Assembly: GCA_958295665.1 (NCBI GenBank)
Contig: OY282558.1
Coordinates: 36,663,045-36,727,044, forward strand
Source of the DNA: Tipula vernalis
Lineage: Eukaryota; Arthropoda; Insecta; Diptera; Tipulidae
Reading direction: 5' to 3'
Length of the DNA stretch: 64,000 bases
Part shown: positions 15,631 to 28,043 of the stretch, in pieces
How the letters are laid out: the number at the start of each line of letters is the position of its first letter
How positions within the stretch are numbered: the first letter of the stretch is position 1
Translations under genes and position numbers: made by a program
Notes under the pieces: model-generated
The model's input: only the letters and a program-made list of their open reading frames with translations
What the model was told of the DNA's origin: nothing
The model's database searches: none

Positions 15631-17730
15631 ATTATAAATTTATGGTCTATAGTTCAGGTGATTTTCCATACAATTGAACTTTCTACGAAATGTGTAGAAA
15701 TATTCGAGCGATAGAGTCATCAATCAACCAAATCGGAACACAATTGCAGATTTTCGTTTTTTTATTATGAATTTATGGTCTATATTTCAGGTGATTTTCC
15801 ATACAATTAAACTTTCTACGAAATGTGTAGAAATATTCGAGCGATCTACTGATAGAGTCATCAATCAACCAAATCGGAACACAATTGCAGATTTTCGTTT
15901 TTTATTATGGATTCATGGTCTATAGTTCAGGTGATTTTCCATAATATTGAATTTTATACGAAATGTGAAGAAATATTCGAGCGATCTAAATGCCCGTTGG
16001 CATGATAATTACAGGTCTCAGCACCTATTGATAGAGGCATCAATCATCAAAATCGGAGCACAATTGCAGATTTTCGTTTTTTTATTATGGATTTATGGTC
16101 TATAGTTCAGGTGATTTTCCATAATATTGAATTTTCTACGAAATGTGTAGAAATATTCGAGCGATCTAAATGCCCGTTGGCATGACAATTACAGGTCTCA
16201 GCACCTATTGATAGAGACATCAATCATCGAAATCGGAGCACAATTGCAGATTTTCGTTTTTTTATTATGAATTTATGGGCTATATATAGTTCAGGTGATT
16301 TTCCATACAATTGAACTTTCTACGAAATGTGTAGAAATATTCGAACGATCTACTGATAGAGTCATCAATCAACCAAATCGGAACACAATTGCAGATTTTC
16401 GTTTTTTATTATGGATTCATGGTCTATAGTTCAGGTGATTTTCCATAAAATTGAATTTTCTACGAAATGTGTAGAAATATTCGAGCGATCTAAATGCCCG
16501 TTGGCATGACAATTACAGGTCTCAGCACCTATTGATAGAGGCATCAATCATCGAAATCGGAGCACAATTGCAGATTTTCGTTTTTTTATTATGAATTTAT
16601 GGGCTATAGTTCAGGTGATTTTCCATACAATTGAACTTTCTACGAAATGTGTAGAAATATTCGATCGATCTACTGATAGAGTCATCAATCAACCAAATCG
16701 GAACACAATTGCAGATTTTCGTTTTTTATTATGGATTCATGGTCTATAGTTCAGGTGATTTTCCATAAAATTGAATTTTCTACGAAATGTGTAGAAATAT
16801 TCGAGCGATCTAAATGCCCGTTGGCATGATAATTACAGGTCTCAGCACCTATTGATAGAGGCATCAATCATCGAAATCGGAGCACAATTGCAGATTTTCG
16901 TTTTTTTATTATGAATTTATGGGCTATAGTTCAGGTGATTTTCCATACAATTGAACTTTCTACGAAATGTGTAGAAATATTCGATCGATCTACTGATAGA
17001 GTCATCAATCAACCAAATCGGAACACAATTGCAGATTTTCGTTTTTTATTATGGATTCATGGTCTATAGTTCAGGTGATTTTCCATAAAATTGAATTTTC
17101 TACGAAATGTGTAGAAATATTCGAGCGATCTAAATGCCCGTTGGCATGATAATTACAGGTCTCAGCACCTATTGATAGAGGCATCAATCATCGAAATCGG
17201 AGCACAATTGCAGATTTTCGTTTTTTTATTATGGATTTATGGTCTATAGTTCAGGTGATTTTCCATAATATTGAATTTTCTACGAAATGTGTAGAAATAT
17301 TCGAGCGATCTAAATGCCCGTTGGCATGAAAATTACAGGTCTCAGCACCTATTGATAGAGGCATCAATAATCCAAATCGGAGCACAATTGCAGATTTTCG
17401 TTTTTTTATTATGAATTGATGGGCTATATATAGTTCAGGAGATTTTCCATACAATTGAACTTTCTACGAAATGTGTAGAAATATTCGATCGATCTACTGA
17501 TAGAGTCATCAATCAACCAAATCGGAACACAATTGCAGATTTTCGTTTTTTATTATGGATTCATGGTCTATAGTTCAGGTGATTTTCCATAATATTGAAT
17601 TTTCTACGAAATGTGTAGAAATATTCGAGCGATCTAAATGCTCGTTGGCATGACAATTACAGGTCTCAGCACCTATTGATAGAGGCATCAATCATCGAAA
17701 TCGGAGCACAATTGCAGATTTGCGTTTTTT
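15631..17730. repeat. Copy 1 of a 2101-bp-period satellite block
   Basis: This block begins near the ATTATAAATTTATGG monomer variant (15631). It contains the variants ATTTTATACG (15951), ATAGAGACATC (16211) and TATATATAGTTCAGG (16281, again about 17425). The same series recurs downstream at +2101 bp, and later at +1781 bp after the second copy loses one dimer. The right limit is approximate because the monomers are alike. Confidence 0.75.
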
Positions 17731-17731
17731 T

Positions 17732-19430
17732 ATTATAAATTTATGGTCTATAGTTCAGGTGATTTTCCATACAATTGAACTTTCTACGAAATGTGTAGAA
17801 ATATTCGAGCGATAGAGTCATCAATCAACCAAATCGGAACACAATTGCAGATTTGCGTTTTTTTATTATGAATTTATGGTCTATATTTCAGGTGATTTTC
17901 CATACAATTGAACTTTCTACGAAATGTGTAGAAATATTCGAGCGATCTACTGATAGAGTCATCAATCAACCAAATCGGAACACAATTGCAGATTTTCGTT
18001 TTTTATTATGGATTCATGGTCTATAGTTCAGGTGATTTTCCATAATATTGAATTTTATACGAAATGTGAAGAAATATTCGAGCGATCTAAATGCCCGTTG
18101 GCATGATAATTACAGGTCTCAGCACCTATTGATAGAGGCATCAATCATCAAAATCGGAGCACAATTGCAGATTTTCGTTTTTTTATTATGGATTTATGGT
18201 CTATAGTTCAGGTGATTTTCCATAATATTGAATTTTCTACGAAATGTGTAGAAATATTCGAGCGATCTAAATGCCCGTTGGCATGACAATTACAGGTCTC
18301 AGCACCTATTGATAGAGACATCAATCATCGAAATCGGAGCACAATTGCAGATTTTCGTTTTTTTGTTATGAATTTATGGGCTATATATAGTTCAGGTGAT
18401 TTTCCATACAATTGAACTTTCTACGAAATGTGTAGAAATATTCGAACGATCTACTGATAGAGTCATCAATCAACCAAATCGGAACACAATTGCAGATTTT
18501 CGTTTTTTATTATGGATTCATGGTCTATAGTTCAGGTGATTTTCCATAAAATTGAATTTTCTACGAAATGTGTAGAAATATTCGAGCGATCTAAATGCCC
18601 GTTGGCATGATAATTACAGGTCTCAGCACCTATTGATAGAGGCATCAATCATCGAAATCGGAGCACAATTGCAGATTTTCGTTTTTTTATTATGAATTTA
18701 TGGGCTATAGTTCAGGTGATTTTCCATACAATTGAACTTTCTACGAAATGTGTAGAAATATTCGATCGATCTACTGATAGAGTCATCAATCAACCAAATC
18801 GGAACACAATTGCAGATTTTCGTTTTTTATTATGGATTCATGGTCTATAGATCAGGTGATTTTCCATAAAATTGAATTTTCTACGAAATGTGTAGAAATA
18901 TTCGAGCGATCTAAATGCCCGTTGGCATGATAATTACAGGTCTCAGCACCTATTGATAGAGGCATCAATCATCGAAATCGGAGCACAATTGCAGATTTTC
19001 GTTTTTTTATTATTGATTTATGGTCTATAGTTCAGGTGATTTTCCATAATATTGAATTTTCTACGAAATGTGTAGAAATATTAGAGCGATCTAAATGCCC
19101 GTTGGCATGAAAATTACAGGTCTCAGCACCTATTGATAGAGGCATCAATAATCCAAATCGGAGCACAATTGCAGATTTTCGTTTTTTTATTATGAATTTA
19201 TGGGCTATATATAGTTCAGGAGATTTTCCATACAATTGAACTTTCTACGAAATGTGTAGAAATATTCGAACGATCTACTGATAGAGTCATCAATCAACCA
19301 AATCGGAACACAATTGCAGATTTTCGTTTTTTATTATGGATTCATGGTCTATAGTTCAGGTGATTTTCCATAATATTGAATTTTCTACGAAATGTGTAGA
19401 AATATTCGAGCGATCTAAATGCCCGTTGGC
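17732..19430. repeat. Copy 2 of the 2101-bp-period block, one 320-bp dimer shorter
   Basis: Landmarks at 17732, 18052, 18312 and 18382 lie 2101 bp after their partners. The pair at 17425 and 19206 is only 1781 bp apart. The difference is exactly 320 bp, one short-plus-long dimer, so this copy has lost a dimer (or copy 1 has gained one). The right limit is approximate. Confidence 0.72.
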
Positions 19431-21587
19431 ATGACAATTACAGGTCTCAGCACCTATTGATAGAGGCATCAATCATCGAAATCGGAGCACAATTGCAGAT
19501 TTTCGTTTTTTTATTATGAATTTATGGGCTATAGTTCAAGTGATTTTCCATACAATTGAACTTTCTACGAAATGTGTTGAAATATTCGAGCGATCTACTG
19601 ATAGAGTCATCAATCAACCAAATCGGAACACAATTGCAGATTTTCGTTTTTTATTATGGATTTATGGCCTATAGTTCAGGTGATTTTCCATAATATTGAA
19701 TTTTCTACGAAATGTGTATAAATATTTGAGCGATCTAAATGCCCGTTGGCATGACAATTACAGGTCTCAGCACCTATTGATAGAGGCATCAATCATCGAA
19801 ATCGGAGCACAATTGCAGATTTTCGTTTTTTTATTATGAATTTATGGGCTATAGTTCAGGTGATTTTCCATACAATTGAACTTTCTACGAAATGTGTTGA
19901 AATATTCGAGCGATCTACTGATAGAGTCATCAATCAACCAAATCGGAACACAATTGCAGATTTTCGTTTTTTATTATGGATTCATGGTCTATAGTTCAGG
20001 TGATTTTCCATAATATTGAATTTTCTACGAAATGTGTAGAAATATTCGAGCGATCTAAATGCTCGTTGGCATGACAATTACAGGTCTCAGCACCTATTGA
20101 TAGAGGCATCAATCATCGAAATCGGAGCACAATTGCAGATTTGCGTTTTTTTATTATGAATTTATGGTCTATAGTTCAGGTGATTTTCCATACAATTGAA
20201 CTTTCTACGAAATGTGTAGAAATATTCGAGCGATAGAGTCATCAATCAACCAAATCGGAACACAATTGCAGATTTGCGTTTTTTTATTATGAATTTATGG
20301 TCTATAGTTCAGGTGATTTTCCATAAAATTAAATTTTCTACGAAATGTGTAGAAATATTCGAGCGATCTAAATGCCCGTTGGCATGACAATTACAGGTCT
20401 TAGCACCTATTGATTGAGGCATCAATCATCGAAATCGGAGCACAATTGCAGATTTTCGTTTTTTTATTATGAATTTATGGTCTATAGTTCAGGTGATTTT
20501 CCATACAATTGAACTTTCTACGAAATGTGTAGAAATATTCGAGCGATCTACTGATAGAGTCATCAATCAACCAAATCGGAACACAATTGCAGATTTTCGT
20601 TTTTTATTATGGATTTATGGTCTATAGTTCAGGTGATTTTCCATAATATTGAATTTTCTACGAAATGTGTAGAAATATTCGAGCGATCTAAATGCCCGTT
20701 GGCATGACAACTACAGGTCTCAGCACCTATTGATAGAGGCATCAATCATCGAAATCGGAGCACAATTGCAGATTTTCGTTTTTTATTATGAATTTATGGT
20801 CTATGGTTCAGGTGATTTTCCATACAATTGAATAGTCCACGAAATGTGTAGAAATATTCGAGCGAACTACTGATAGAGTCATCAATCAACCAAATCGGAA
20901 CACAATTGCAGATTTTCGTTTTTTATTATGAATTTATGGTCTATAGTTCAGGTGATTTTCCATAAAATTGAATTTTCTAAGAAATGTGTAGAAATATTCG
21001 AGCGATCTAAATGTTCGTTGGCATGACAATTACAGATCTCAGCACCTATTGATAGAGGCATCAATCATCGAAATCGGAGCACAATTGCAGTTTTTCGTTT
21101 TTTTATTATGAATTTATGGTCTATAGTTCAGGTGATTTTCCATACAATTGAATAGTCCACGAAATGTGTAGAAATATTCGAGCGATCTACTGATAGAGTC
21201 ATCAATCAACCAAATCGGAACACAATTGCAGATTTTCGTTTTTTTATTATGAATTTATGGTCTATAGTTCAGGTGATTTTCCATACAATTGAACTTTCTA
21301 CGAAATGTGTAGAAATATTCGAGCGATCTACTGATAGAGTCATCAATCAACCAAATCGGAACACAATTGCAGATTTGCGTTTTTTTATTATGAATTTATG
21401 GTCTATAGTTCAGGTGATTTTCCATAATATTGAATTTTCTACGAAATGTGTAGAAATATTCGAGCGATTTACTGATAGAGTCATCAATCAACCAAATCGG
21501 AACACAATTGCAGATTTTCGTTTTTTATTATGGATTTATGGTCTATAGTTCAGGTGATTTTCCATAATATTGAATTTTCTACGAAAT

Positions 21588-21856
21588 ACAAATGCTTGGA
21601 CGAAGAGGAGGAAGAGACGTTGGTCCACTTCCTTTGCTCGTGTCCAGCATTGGCTCTCAGAAGGCACAAACACTTAGGTAAGTTCAAGATGGACTGCCTC
21701 TCGGATCTCGAAAACAGTAAAGTGCGGGACGTCTTACGCTACATAAGTAGCTCGAAATGGTTCCAATAGGGGTAAAAGGGGATACATCCTGTTTTATCAC
21801 AATGGACCGTCACCGGTCTAAGTGTGCGTAAGCAGCCCACTCCAACCTAACCTAAC
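21588..21856 (+). mobile_element. 5'-truncated 3' end of a non-LTR retrotransposon
   Basis: The satellite stops inside a monomer at ACGAAAT (21587) and a different sequence follows. Bases 21588-21769 encode the last ~60 residues of a non-LTR ORF2-like protein, with the cysteine/histidine pattern C-x(9)-H-x3-C-x-C-x8-R seen near the carboxyl end of many insect non-LTR polyproteins, then a TAG stop. An ~85-bp 3' UTR follows and ends in a CCAACCTAACCTAAC tail. The same UTR and tail end the element at 61312-62454 on the same strand, which identifies this as one family. The 5' truncation is typical of target-primed reverse transcription. Not functional. Confidence 0.8.
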
Positions 21857-22587
21857 GCCTAATTTAAACATTTTGTGATTGTCTCCAATGTCCCTTATCC
21901 GTATGAATCTAGATGCAATAGAGTGTTTTGGCATGCTAAATATTTATCACGCTTTTTGAAACATCGATGAAGTCACATATTCATGATGAATTCTTTCATT
22001 CGGCCCCCCTTTGATACATCAACCTCGATATTTTCTGGCGCGTCAATTTATGGAATAGTTTTTAAGCCTTTGTATTTAATTTTAACTCAGAGAAATATTT
22101 TTCGACCTATTAATTTTCTTTTTGCTGGTGAATTATTGTCCTCTTGACCCCACTCCTCTTGATCCATTTATTACTTGAACAAGAATCCAATACGGACTAT
22201 CTCTAATAATTCTGCTATTAATTTGGCTTGGCTTCTGAAAGCTCTATAATTAACTACCACTTTGTCTTGGCGTTGACTTTTAAACCAGCTAACGATTATA
22301 TTTTCAGTCTCAGAATAATAGCTTTTTATCCTGCTCCTTTAATTAGATAGTCAGTTTTTTTCTGTTTTAACAACTTTTCTTCATTCTTCATCCAGTTCCT
22401 TATTTGTGATCTTTGAGTTTCACTTACTCTCTCAAACGAGTCTTTGAGTTTCACTTACTCTCTCCAATTTCTCATCGATAGAAATTTAATTTGTTTTTGT
22501 GTTCATATTTATTAGGTTACCCAATCCTTATTTATTTGTTTAATAAATGTACCTAAAAATTAAAAAATCGTTTACAGTTAAAAATTA
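21857..22587. other. AT-rich non-coding stretch
   Basis: I see no gene here. A 31-bp unit around CTTTGAGTTTCACTTACTCT is duplicated in tandem at about 22411-22470. The satellite does not resume on this side of the retroelement fragment. Confidence 0.6.
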
Positions 22588-22693
22588 GGATTCCTATGTC
22601 GAACAATGAAAAGTTATACCAATAAAAAAGCTTCTAAAAAATTATATCATATGAGTGTGGCTCTTTACTCTAGAAGGCTCTGGTTTATGATAG
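22588..22693 (+). repeat. Dispersed repeat, copy A
   Basis: This ~105-bp segment, from GGATTCCTATG to AGAAGGCTCTGG, matches the reverse complement of 59384-59487 with moderate divergence. Both share AAAAGTTATACCA, CTTCTAAAAAAT and ACTCTAGAAGGCTCTGGTT. It is probably a fragment of a larger unidentified transposon. No terminal repeats or coding potential are visible. Confidence 0.65.
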
Positions 22694-24675
22694 CATTTTG
22701 TTTTTCTAGGACGTAATTAGAAAGTAATCAGAACATTTGGCTCTACTTTTACTACTTTCATATGTAATGAATATAATGATGCATGTAATATTTTGGCACT
22801 TCCCGCACCTGTCAATCACAGCTGAAGAGAAAGAAACATTTCAAAACTATTGGAAAGCCGTAATTACAGACGATCTATCTATATTTTTAGTGATTATAAA
22901 CGTATAGGATTACAACTGGCAACAGTTCACCAATATACCAAATAAACATTGAACGAGCCGACGCGACTCACATAAATTATATTTTTGTTGAATGTTCTGA
23001 TTATTATTCCTATTGAAATTATTATAAATTCAAATAACACCAAAACAACGAAAACGACAAAGAAGAAATGGAATAGAAATGAAACTTTGACATCCTACAA
23101 AAGTATTAATTAGGTTACCAACTGTGACAATTTTGATCCTTTTCAATAAAATATTTATTTTTATGTTTTATGGCATTCAGTGATTTTATTGTTGTTATAA
23201 TTTTTCTTTAAAACAATTAACATTTGGTTCAAGAGGTGTGTTCAAGAACAACTCCTACTCCCGATTTTTTATTTTTCGATCGATTTATCCTTTTTATCGG
23301 AAATAGAAATGGCGGGACTATCGTTTAAAATGTAATAAGCCGTATAAGAGGTGAGAAGAGCATTGGCTTGTGTAATTGAACATTGAGATTAAAATTGAAC
23401 GCAAAATTAACCATAAAGTTCGAATATAATTCAATTTTCCGTCCAATAAGCCGTGAATCTCTTCTGAAAAATAAAAACAACCTTAGGTTTTCTTGGAAAA
23501 TAATAATTTGATTTTTTGTCTGCCGTAACACATAACGACATTGTTATTTTTACACGATAGGAACAACATGTACATAACAGAATTTGTGTAGAGTTTGTTA
23601 TCGGTTTTCTATAATTTTCATTTTCAAAAGCATTGACAAAATTATAGGTCAAACTTTCACTTCGACTTTAACTTGACAAAATTAAGTAAATATACTTAAG
23701 TTTAAAAACTTAACACGTAGTTTTATTGAAATACGGCCCCCGACTAATAAAATTGTATAAATCTATAATAAATTTGTGGCCATAACTGGAGTTATTTTTC
23801 AAAATGTATTTAAAATTAATTAAAATTTTAACATTTCTCGAAGAAAAGTAAAATAAAACGTGTTTACGAAATATTTTCCTGCAGTTCCATCACCAAGCAA
23901 ATTCCATCAATTGTTCAGTAGATTGATCTAGAGATACGCGATGGCTTTTAGTGGTATTTACTTGCAGCCTCCCCTGTCATTTTGCTTGCACCCGAGCCAA
24001 GCCGGCTTATCGTGCTGGTACACGTGTGCCCAAAATCACATACAATGAGAATATTAAAGTGTCTAGCCAAGCCAATCCGCGTCGACGAACTCTAGTGAAA
24101 CATACGAAAACATATGAAAGAGAATTTCGTTCAAACCTAAAAAAATTAAAACAAAGGTCAAAAACTATGGAAGAGGGAAAATTCTAAATTTTTGTTTATA
24201 ATTTCGATATTCTCGCCTTTATTTTTATAAAGTAAAAATATTTGTGAAACCTAGCCTACAAAAAAATGATTGAATCACTAATTATTCCTATTAAAATCTA
24301 TAAGGGGTATATGGGACATTTTTAATTATTGCTTAAAAAATGTCTACATTGGTTCAAAATGTTCGTTGTTCGGAGCTGCATGATCAGCTAATGCCAACGA
24401 AAAATAAATAAATGCACACTGAAATTTATATTATACTCATCTGCTTCAACTATCCAACTATAAATTTTAATTAATCACAATAATGGCTTAGCCAACATTA
24501 TCCAGAACGCTCGCCTGCATGTGTATGCCGATAAGTTAATACAAATTCAATCAATTGCAACTAAAATTGTCTCAATCGATCAAAAAAGCTGTCTAACAGG
24601 ACCAGAAAATTTGAAAATTTAATATCAGTCGTTTAGAAATGGAGCAACAGAAATTTCTATTAATACCATCCTTCC
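22694..24675. other. AT-rich stretch without a recognisable gene
   Basis: No gene is supported. A short basic open frame (about 23951-24187) has no ATG at its start, has no recognised domain, and is most likely chance or a decayed remnant. Confidence 0.5.
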
Positions 24676-24697
24676 ATCCTTCCGGACGTATCCCATT

Positions 24698-24721
24698 GAT
24701 TGATTGATTGATTGATTGATT
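24698..24721. repeat. (TTGA)n microsatellite
   Basis: A run of about five TGAT units leads directly into the first copy of the CTCCCGGACTCCCGGG repeat. A similar run precedes the copy near 26556-26575. It may be the tail of a retroelement: the 18 bases ATCCTTCCGGACGTATCC just before it (24676-24693) recur at 44160-44177. Confidence 0.7.
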
Positions 24722-27700
24722 GTGAGTGTACGGCCAAGCATTATAGCAAGTCTCCCGGACTCCCGGGCACACACCGTACACCCGTTTACACATAACAAAA
24801 CCGAAGGATAGGATAGGATTATTAGTTTTAGGACAGACTCGACCCGGTTACAGACACCAATGCGATCGATAGTTCGTAAATTAACGGCACAAAAGACAAC
24901 ACAATCTAACTACATTTTTAGATGATCATTTCTCTGGAATCCAGGGCCGGATACTAAGGACTCCCTATACCTAAATTAAAAATTATTAATGTTGTAATTT
25001 CCCTTGTTCGCCATTCATTAATTTACCTCATAAAATAATTAAGAAAATCTAAAATTACTAAGCTAAAATTATAATTATAATTATAATTACAATTACAGTA
25101 GAATTCGCTTATAGCGAACACTCAAGGGACATAATTTTGTTCACTATAGCCGACTGTTCATTTTAATCAAATATTCGTTTACGTTTATAAACGTAGTTCT
25201 TTGTTTGTAGTGTATAAGAAAAAATAAGTGTTCGTGCAAATTCAAGGCACACAACTATATGACAAAACTATATGATCATTATAAGCTTTTGTTCGTTATA
25301 TACATGGTTTGGTATAAACGGATTCTACTGTATTATAAAAAACATCATTATAACAAAATAAAGATAAAATTAAATAAAATAAAGTTGAAATTAAACTTTC
25401 ATGATTTATTATGAGTGTACGACCAAGAATCATAGCAGGATCTCCCGGACTCCCGGGCCCATGCCGTATACCCGTACACATATAACAAAACCGAAGGATT
25501 GGATAGGATTATTAGTTGGGACAGACTCGACCCGGTTACAGACACCAATGCGATCGATAGTTAGTAAATTATTAGTACAATATATAATAAATAGGTTAGC
25601 ACAAGACAGCACAATCTAACTACATTATTAGATGATTATTTCTCTGGAATCCAGGGCCAGGTACTCAGAACCCCTAAATCCTAAATCTAAAACAGGGCTT
25701 AAAAGATTATTAATTATTAATGTTGTAATTTCATCCTTGTCCGTCTTTCATTTATTTACCTGATAAAATAATTAATAAACATTTAAAATAATACCGCTTA
25801 TTTCATTATTAATGATCCTTTTATATCCAATTAAAAATTATTACTTACTGCAACAAGAATTAACATAAACATTAAACCGTTTAGACATAAAATTTTACTT
25901 AAAACTAATCATCAACTTCCTACCGATCCAGAAAAGAAAATATATAATTATGAATTCAATTATTTTATAAAATTTATATAAAATGATTTAAATGATAATA
26001 TTACAGCACCACAATACCTAGATTTATTAATAATTCAATAATTCAATTAGGTACTATAAGTATATTAAGAATCAACAAATAAAATTAACATACAAATTCC
26101 CAGACAACTCTGAAAACTAAATTTAATTAATAAACATCATAATAACAAATTTTATTACTTAAATAAATAATTATTATAACCGGATCTTCAGTACTCCCGA
26201 CCACACATCGTACACCCATTTATCCATCCCCAGCCGGAGAGGATAAGAGTAAATTGTTAGTAATTATATAGTAAAAATAGTTAGCACAGGACAACACAAT
26301 TTCTAAACTACAGCTTATTCACTACTTGTTAATCCTGGAGAGTTTATTCAAACTAAAATTTAAATTTGAAATTCGGGATTAATTTTGATCCCTATAATAA
26401 TGATTAATTCTAGAACTATGTTTATTCTGAAAATTGGATTATTTATTAGTAAATTAAAAAAGAAATCCCTTTAAGTATTTTAAAACTAAGTTAATTAAAA
26501 TATATTAATGGGCAAAACAGAATATATTACACATTACAAAAAATTAACATTTTATTGATTGATTGATTGATTGACTGAGAGTGTACGGCCAAGCACTATA
26601 GCAGGATCTCCCGGACTCCCGGGCACACACAGTACACCCACATACATACAACAAAACCGAAGGATTTGATAGAATTATCAGTTGGACCAGACTCGACCCG
26701 ATTACAGACACCAATGCGATCGACAGTTAGTAAATTATTAGTACAATATATAATAAATAGGCTAGCATAAGACAGCACAATCCAACTACACTATTAGATG
26801 ATCATTTCTCTGGAATCCAGGGCCAGATACTCAAGACTCCCTAAATTTATACTAGGACTTAAACAATTATTAATGTTGTAATTTCTCCTATCCGCCCTTC
26901 ATTAATTTACCTTATAAAACATTTAAGAAAAACTCAAAATTCCCAAGTTAAGATTACAAAAAGAGCGCTTATTTCATTCTTCATGGTGCTTCCACATCCA
27001 ATTAATCAACCATTACGCACCGCAACATGAATCAAAATAAACGTGTAAAACCATTTTAAACATAAAATTCTACCCAAAACCAATCATAAATTTCTACCGA
27101 TCAGGAAAAGAAAATAAATACTTAAAATTCAATAATTTTATAAAATTTATCAAAATACTTTAAAATAATAATGTTACAGTAACACAACAACAACCTCGCA
27201 TCATTAATAATTCAGATCGGTACAATAAGTAAATCAAGAATCCACAAATAAAATTCATATACAACTTCCCAGGCAACTCTGAAAACCAATCCAAATTAAT
27301 AAATAAATCACCAAACTAAAATTAAATTCTGAAATCCAGGATTAATTAATACCCATGTTAATGATTGATTCTGAAACTATGTTATCTCCTGAAAAATTGA
27401 ATTATTTATTAGCAAATTAAGGAAGAGAAACCTTTAAATAATCTTTAAACTAAATTAAATAATATATATTTAAGAGCAAAACAATAAATTACATACAAGT
27501 ATTACAACTTTAACATTTCATGAAATTGCATGTGTAGGCTTTTATCTCTAAGCTAAAAATTCAAAAGAATGTTAAAAATTTAAATTGCTAAGTTACGATT
27601 AAAGTTCACAGCGCTTGTTTCATTAGTTACCTTTAACCTGTAGATCGTTAATTAATTTTTACCTACTACAACTAAATTTAAAAATAACAAGATGAAAATA

Positions 27701-28043
27701 TATACTTAATCATAAAATTAAATTTAAACCAATCGGCAATTTCCTAAAGATCTAGAAAAGGAAATTAATAATGTTGAAGATAATTATTAATATGTATAAG
27801 TATATAATATAATTTAAACATTGATCATGTTACGACACAAAAAATCTAGAATATCAATGATTAATTTAATCCCCACGACAATGATCAACTCCAGAACCCG
27901 CCATATTCTGAAAATTTAATTATTTATTTATTAGCAACTTAAAGAAGAGGAACCATTAAACATTCTTTAAGCCAAATCAATTAACATACCCTAATGAGCA
28001 AAACACAATATATTACATACGAGTCCCATATACGTAATTCTGT
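24719..28043. repeat. Diverged ~1.1-kb repeat family, about three partly tandem copies
   Basis: A recognisable block (GTGTACGGCCAAGCA, CTCCCGGACTCCCGGGC, ACAGACTCGACCCG, ACACCAATGCGATCGA, TCTCTGGAATCCAGGGCC) occurs at about 24719-24965, 25411-25660 and 26578-26830, with a weaker copy near 26183. Its downstream AT-rich part (GCGCTTATTTCATT ... AACTCTGAAAAC ... GGGCAAAACAGAATATATTAC) also recurs near 25795, 26965 and 27610. The distance between the second and third heads is about 1165 bp. Short open frames inside it are conserved only because the DNA is repeated. Family unknown; it could be a non-autonomous transposon. The Polinton landed in the last copy. Confidence 0.75.
25096..25330. mobile_element. 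pogo/Tigger-like MITE (235 bp) with TA target duplication
   Basis: Imperfect terminal inverted repeats start with CAGTAGAATTCGCTTATAGC on the left and, reverse-complemented, CAGTAGAATCCGTTTATACC on the right. They are flanked on both sides by TA (25094-25095 and 25331-25332). The CAGT start, the CGxTTATA core and the TA duplication are hallmarks of the pogo branch of the Tc1/mariner superfamily. There is no transposase inside, so it is non-autonomous. It lies inside the 24.7-28.0-kb repeat family, between two of its copies. Confidence 0.75.

Larger units (their letters stand above)
1..21587. repeat. Satellite array of alternating ~140-bp and ~180-bp monomers (320-bp dimer)
   Basis: The first third of the window is one uninterrupted tandem array that starts left of the window. 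Two related monomers alternate: a short one (140-141 bp, e.g. 1096-1235) and a long one (180 bp, e.g. 1236-1415). The long one has about 40 extra bases, including ATGCCCGTTGGCAT and CAGGTCTCAGCAC. Together they form a 320-bp dimer. Variant long monomers of 175 bp (missing TATAG after GGTC) and runs of two or three short monomers also occur. At an average of 160 bp the array holds roughly 135 monomers; this is an estimate, not a count. Each monomer carries the dyad TTTCTAC-7nt-GTAGAAA. Short open frames arise where 141-bp monomers run in phase; they are not genes. Centromeric or heterochromatic location is an inference. Confidence 0.97.

Noticed and set aside
1911..15714. Repeated open frames of 65-146 codons starting MNLW in the satellite array
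   Set aside because: They arise because 141-bp monomers stay in phase; they appear or vanish with single T insertions and have no domain or codon-use signal.
17251..19235. Two 67-codon minus-strand open frames
   Set aside because: Same satellite monomers read backwards, present only in the duplicated block.
1..21587. CRISPR-like alternation of constant and variable parts
   Set aside because: The units are 140-180 bp of related satellite sequence without unique spacers, in a eukaryotic genome.
21841..21856. Interstitial telomere repeat
   Set aside because: Only two CCTAA-type units, and the same tail ends the sibling retroelement, so it belongs to the element.
23951..24187. Basic 78-codon open frame
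   Set aside because: Starts at GTG, no recognised domain, no promoter or homologous copy seen.
24593..26778. Short open frames with VRVYGMGPGVRE-type peptides
   Set aside because: They are conserved only because the underlying DNA repeat is; starts, stops and frames differ between copies.
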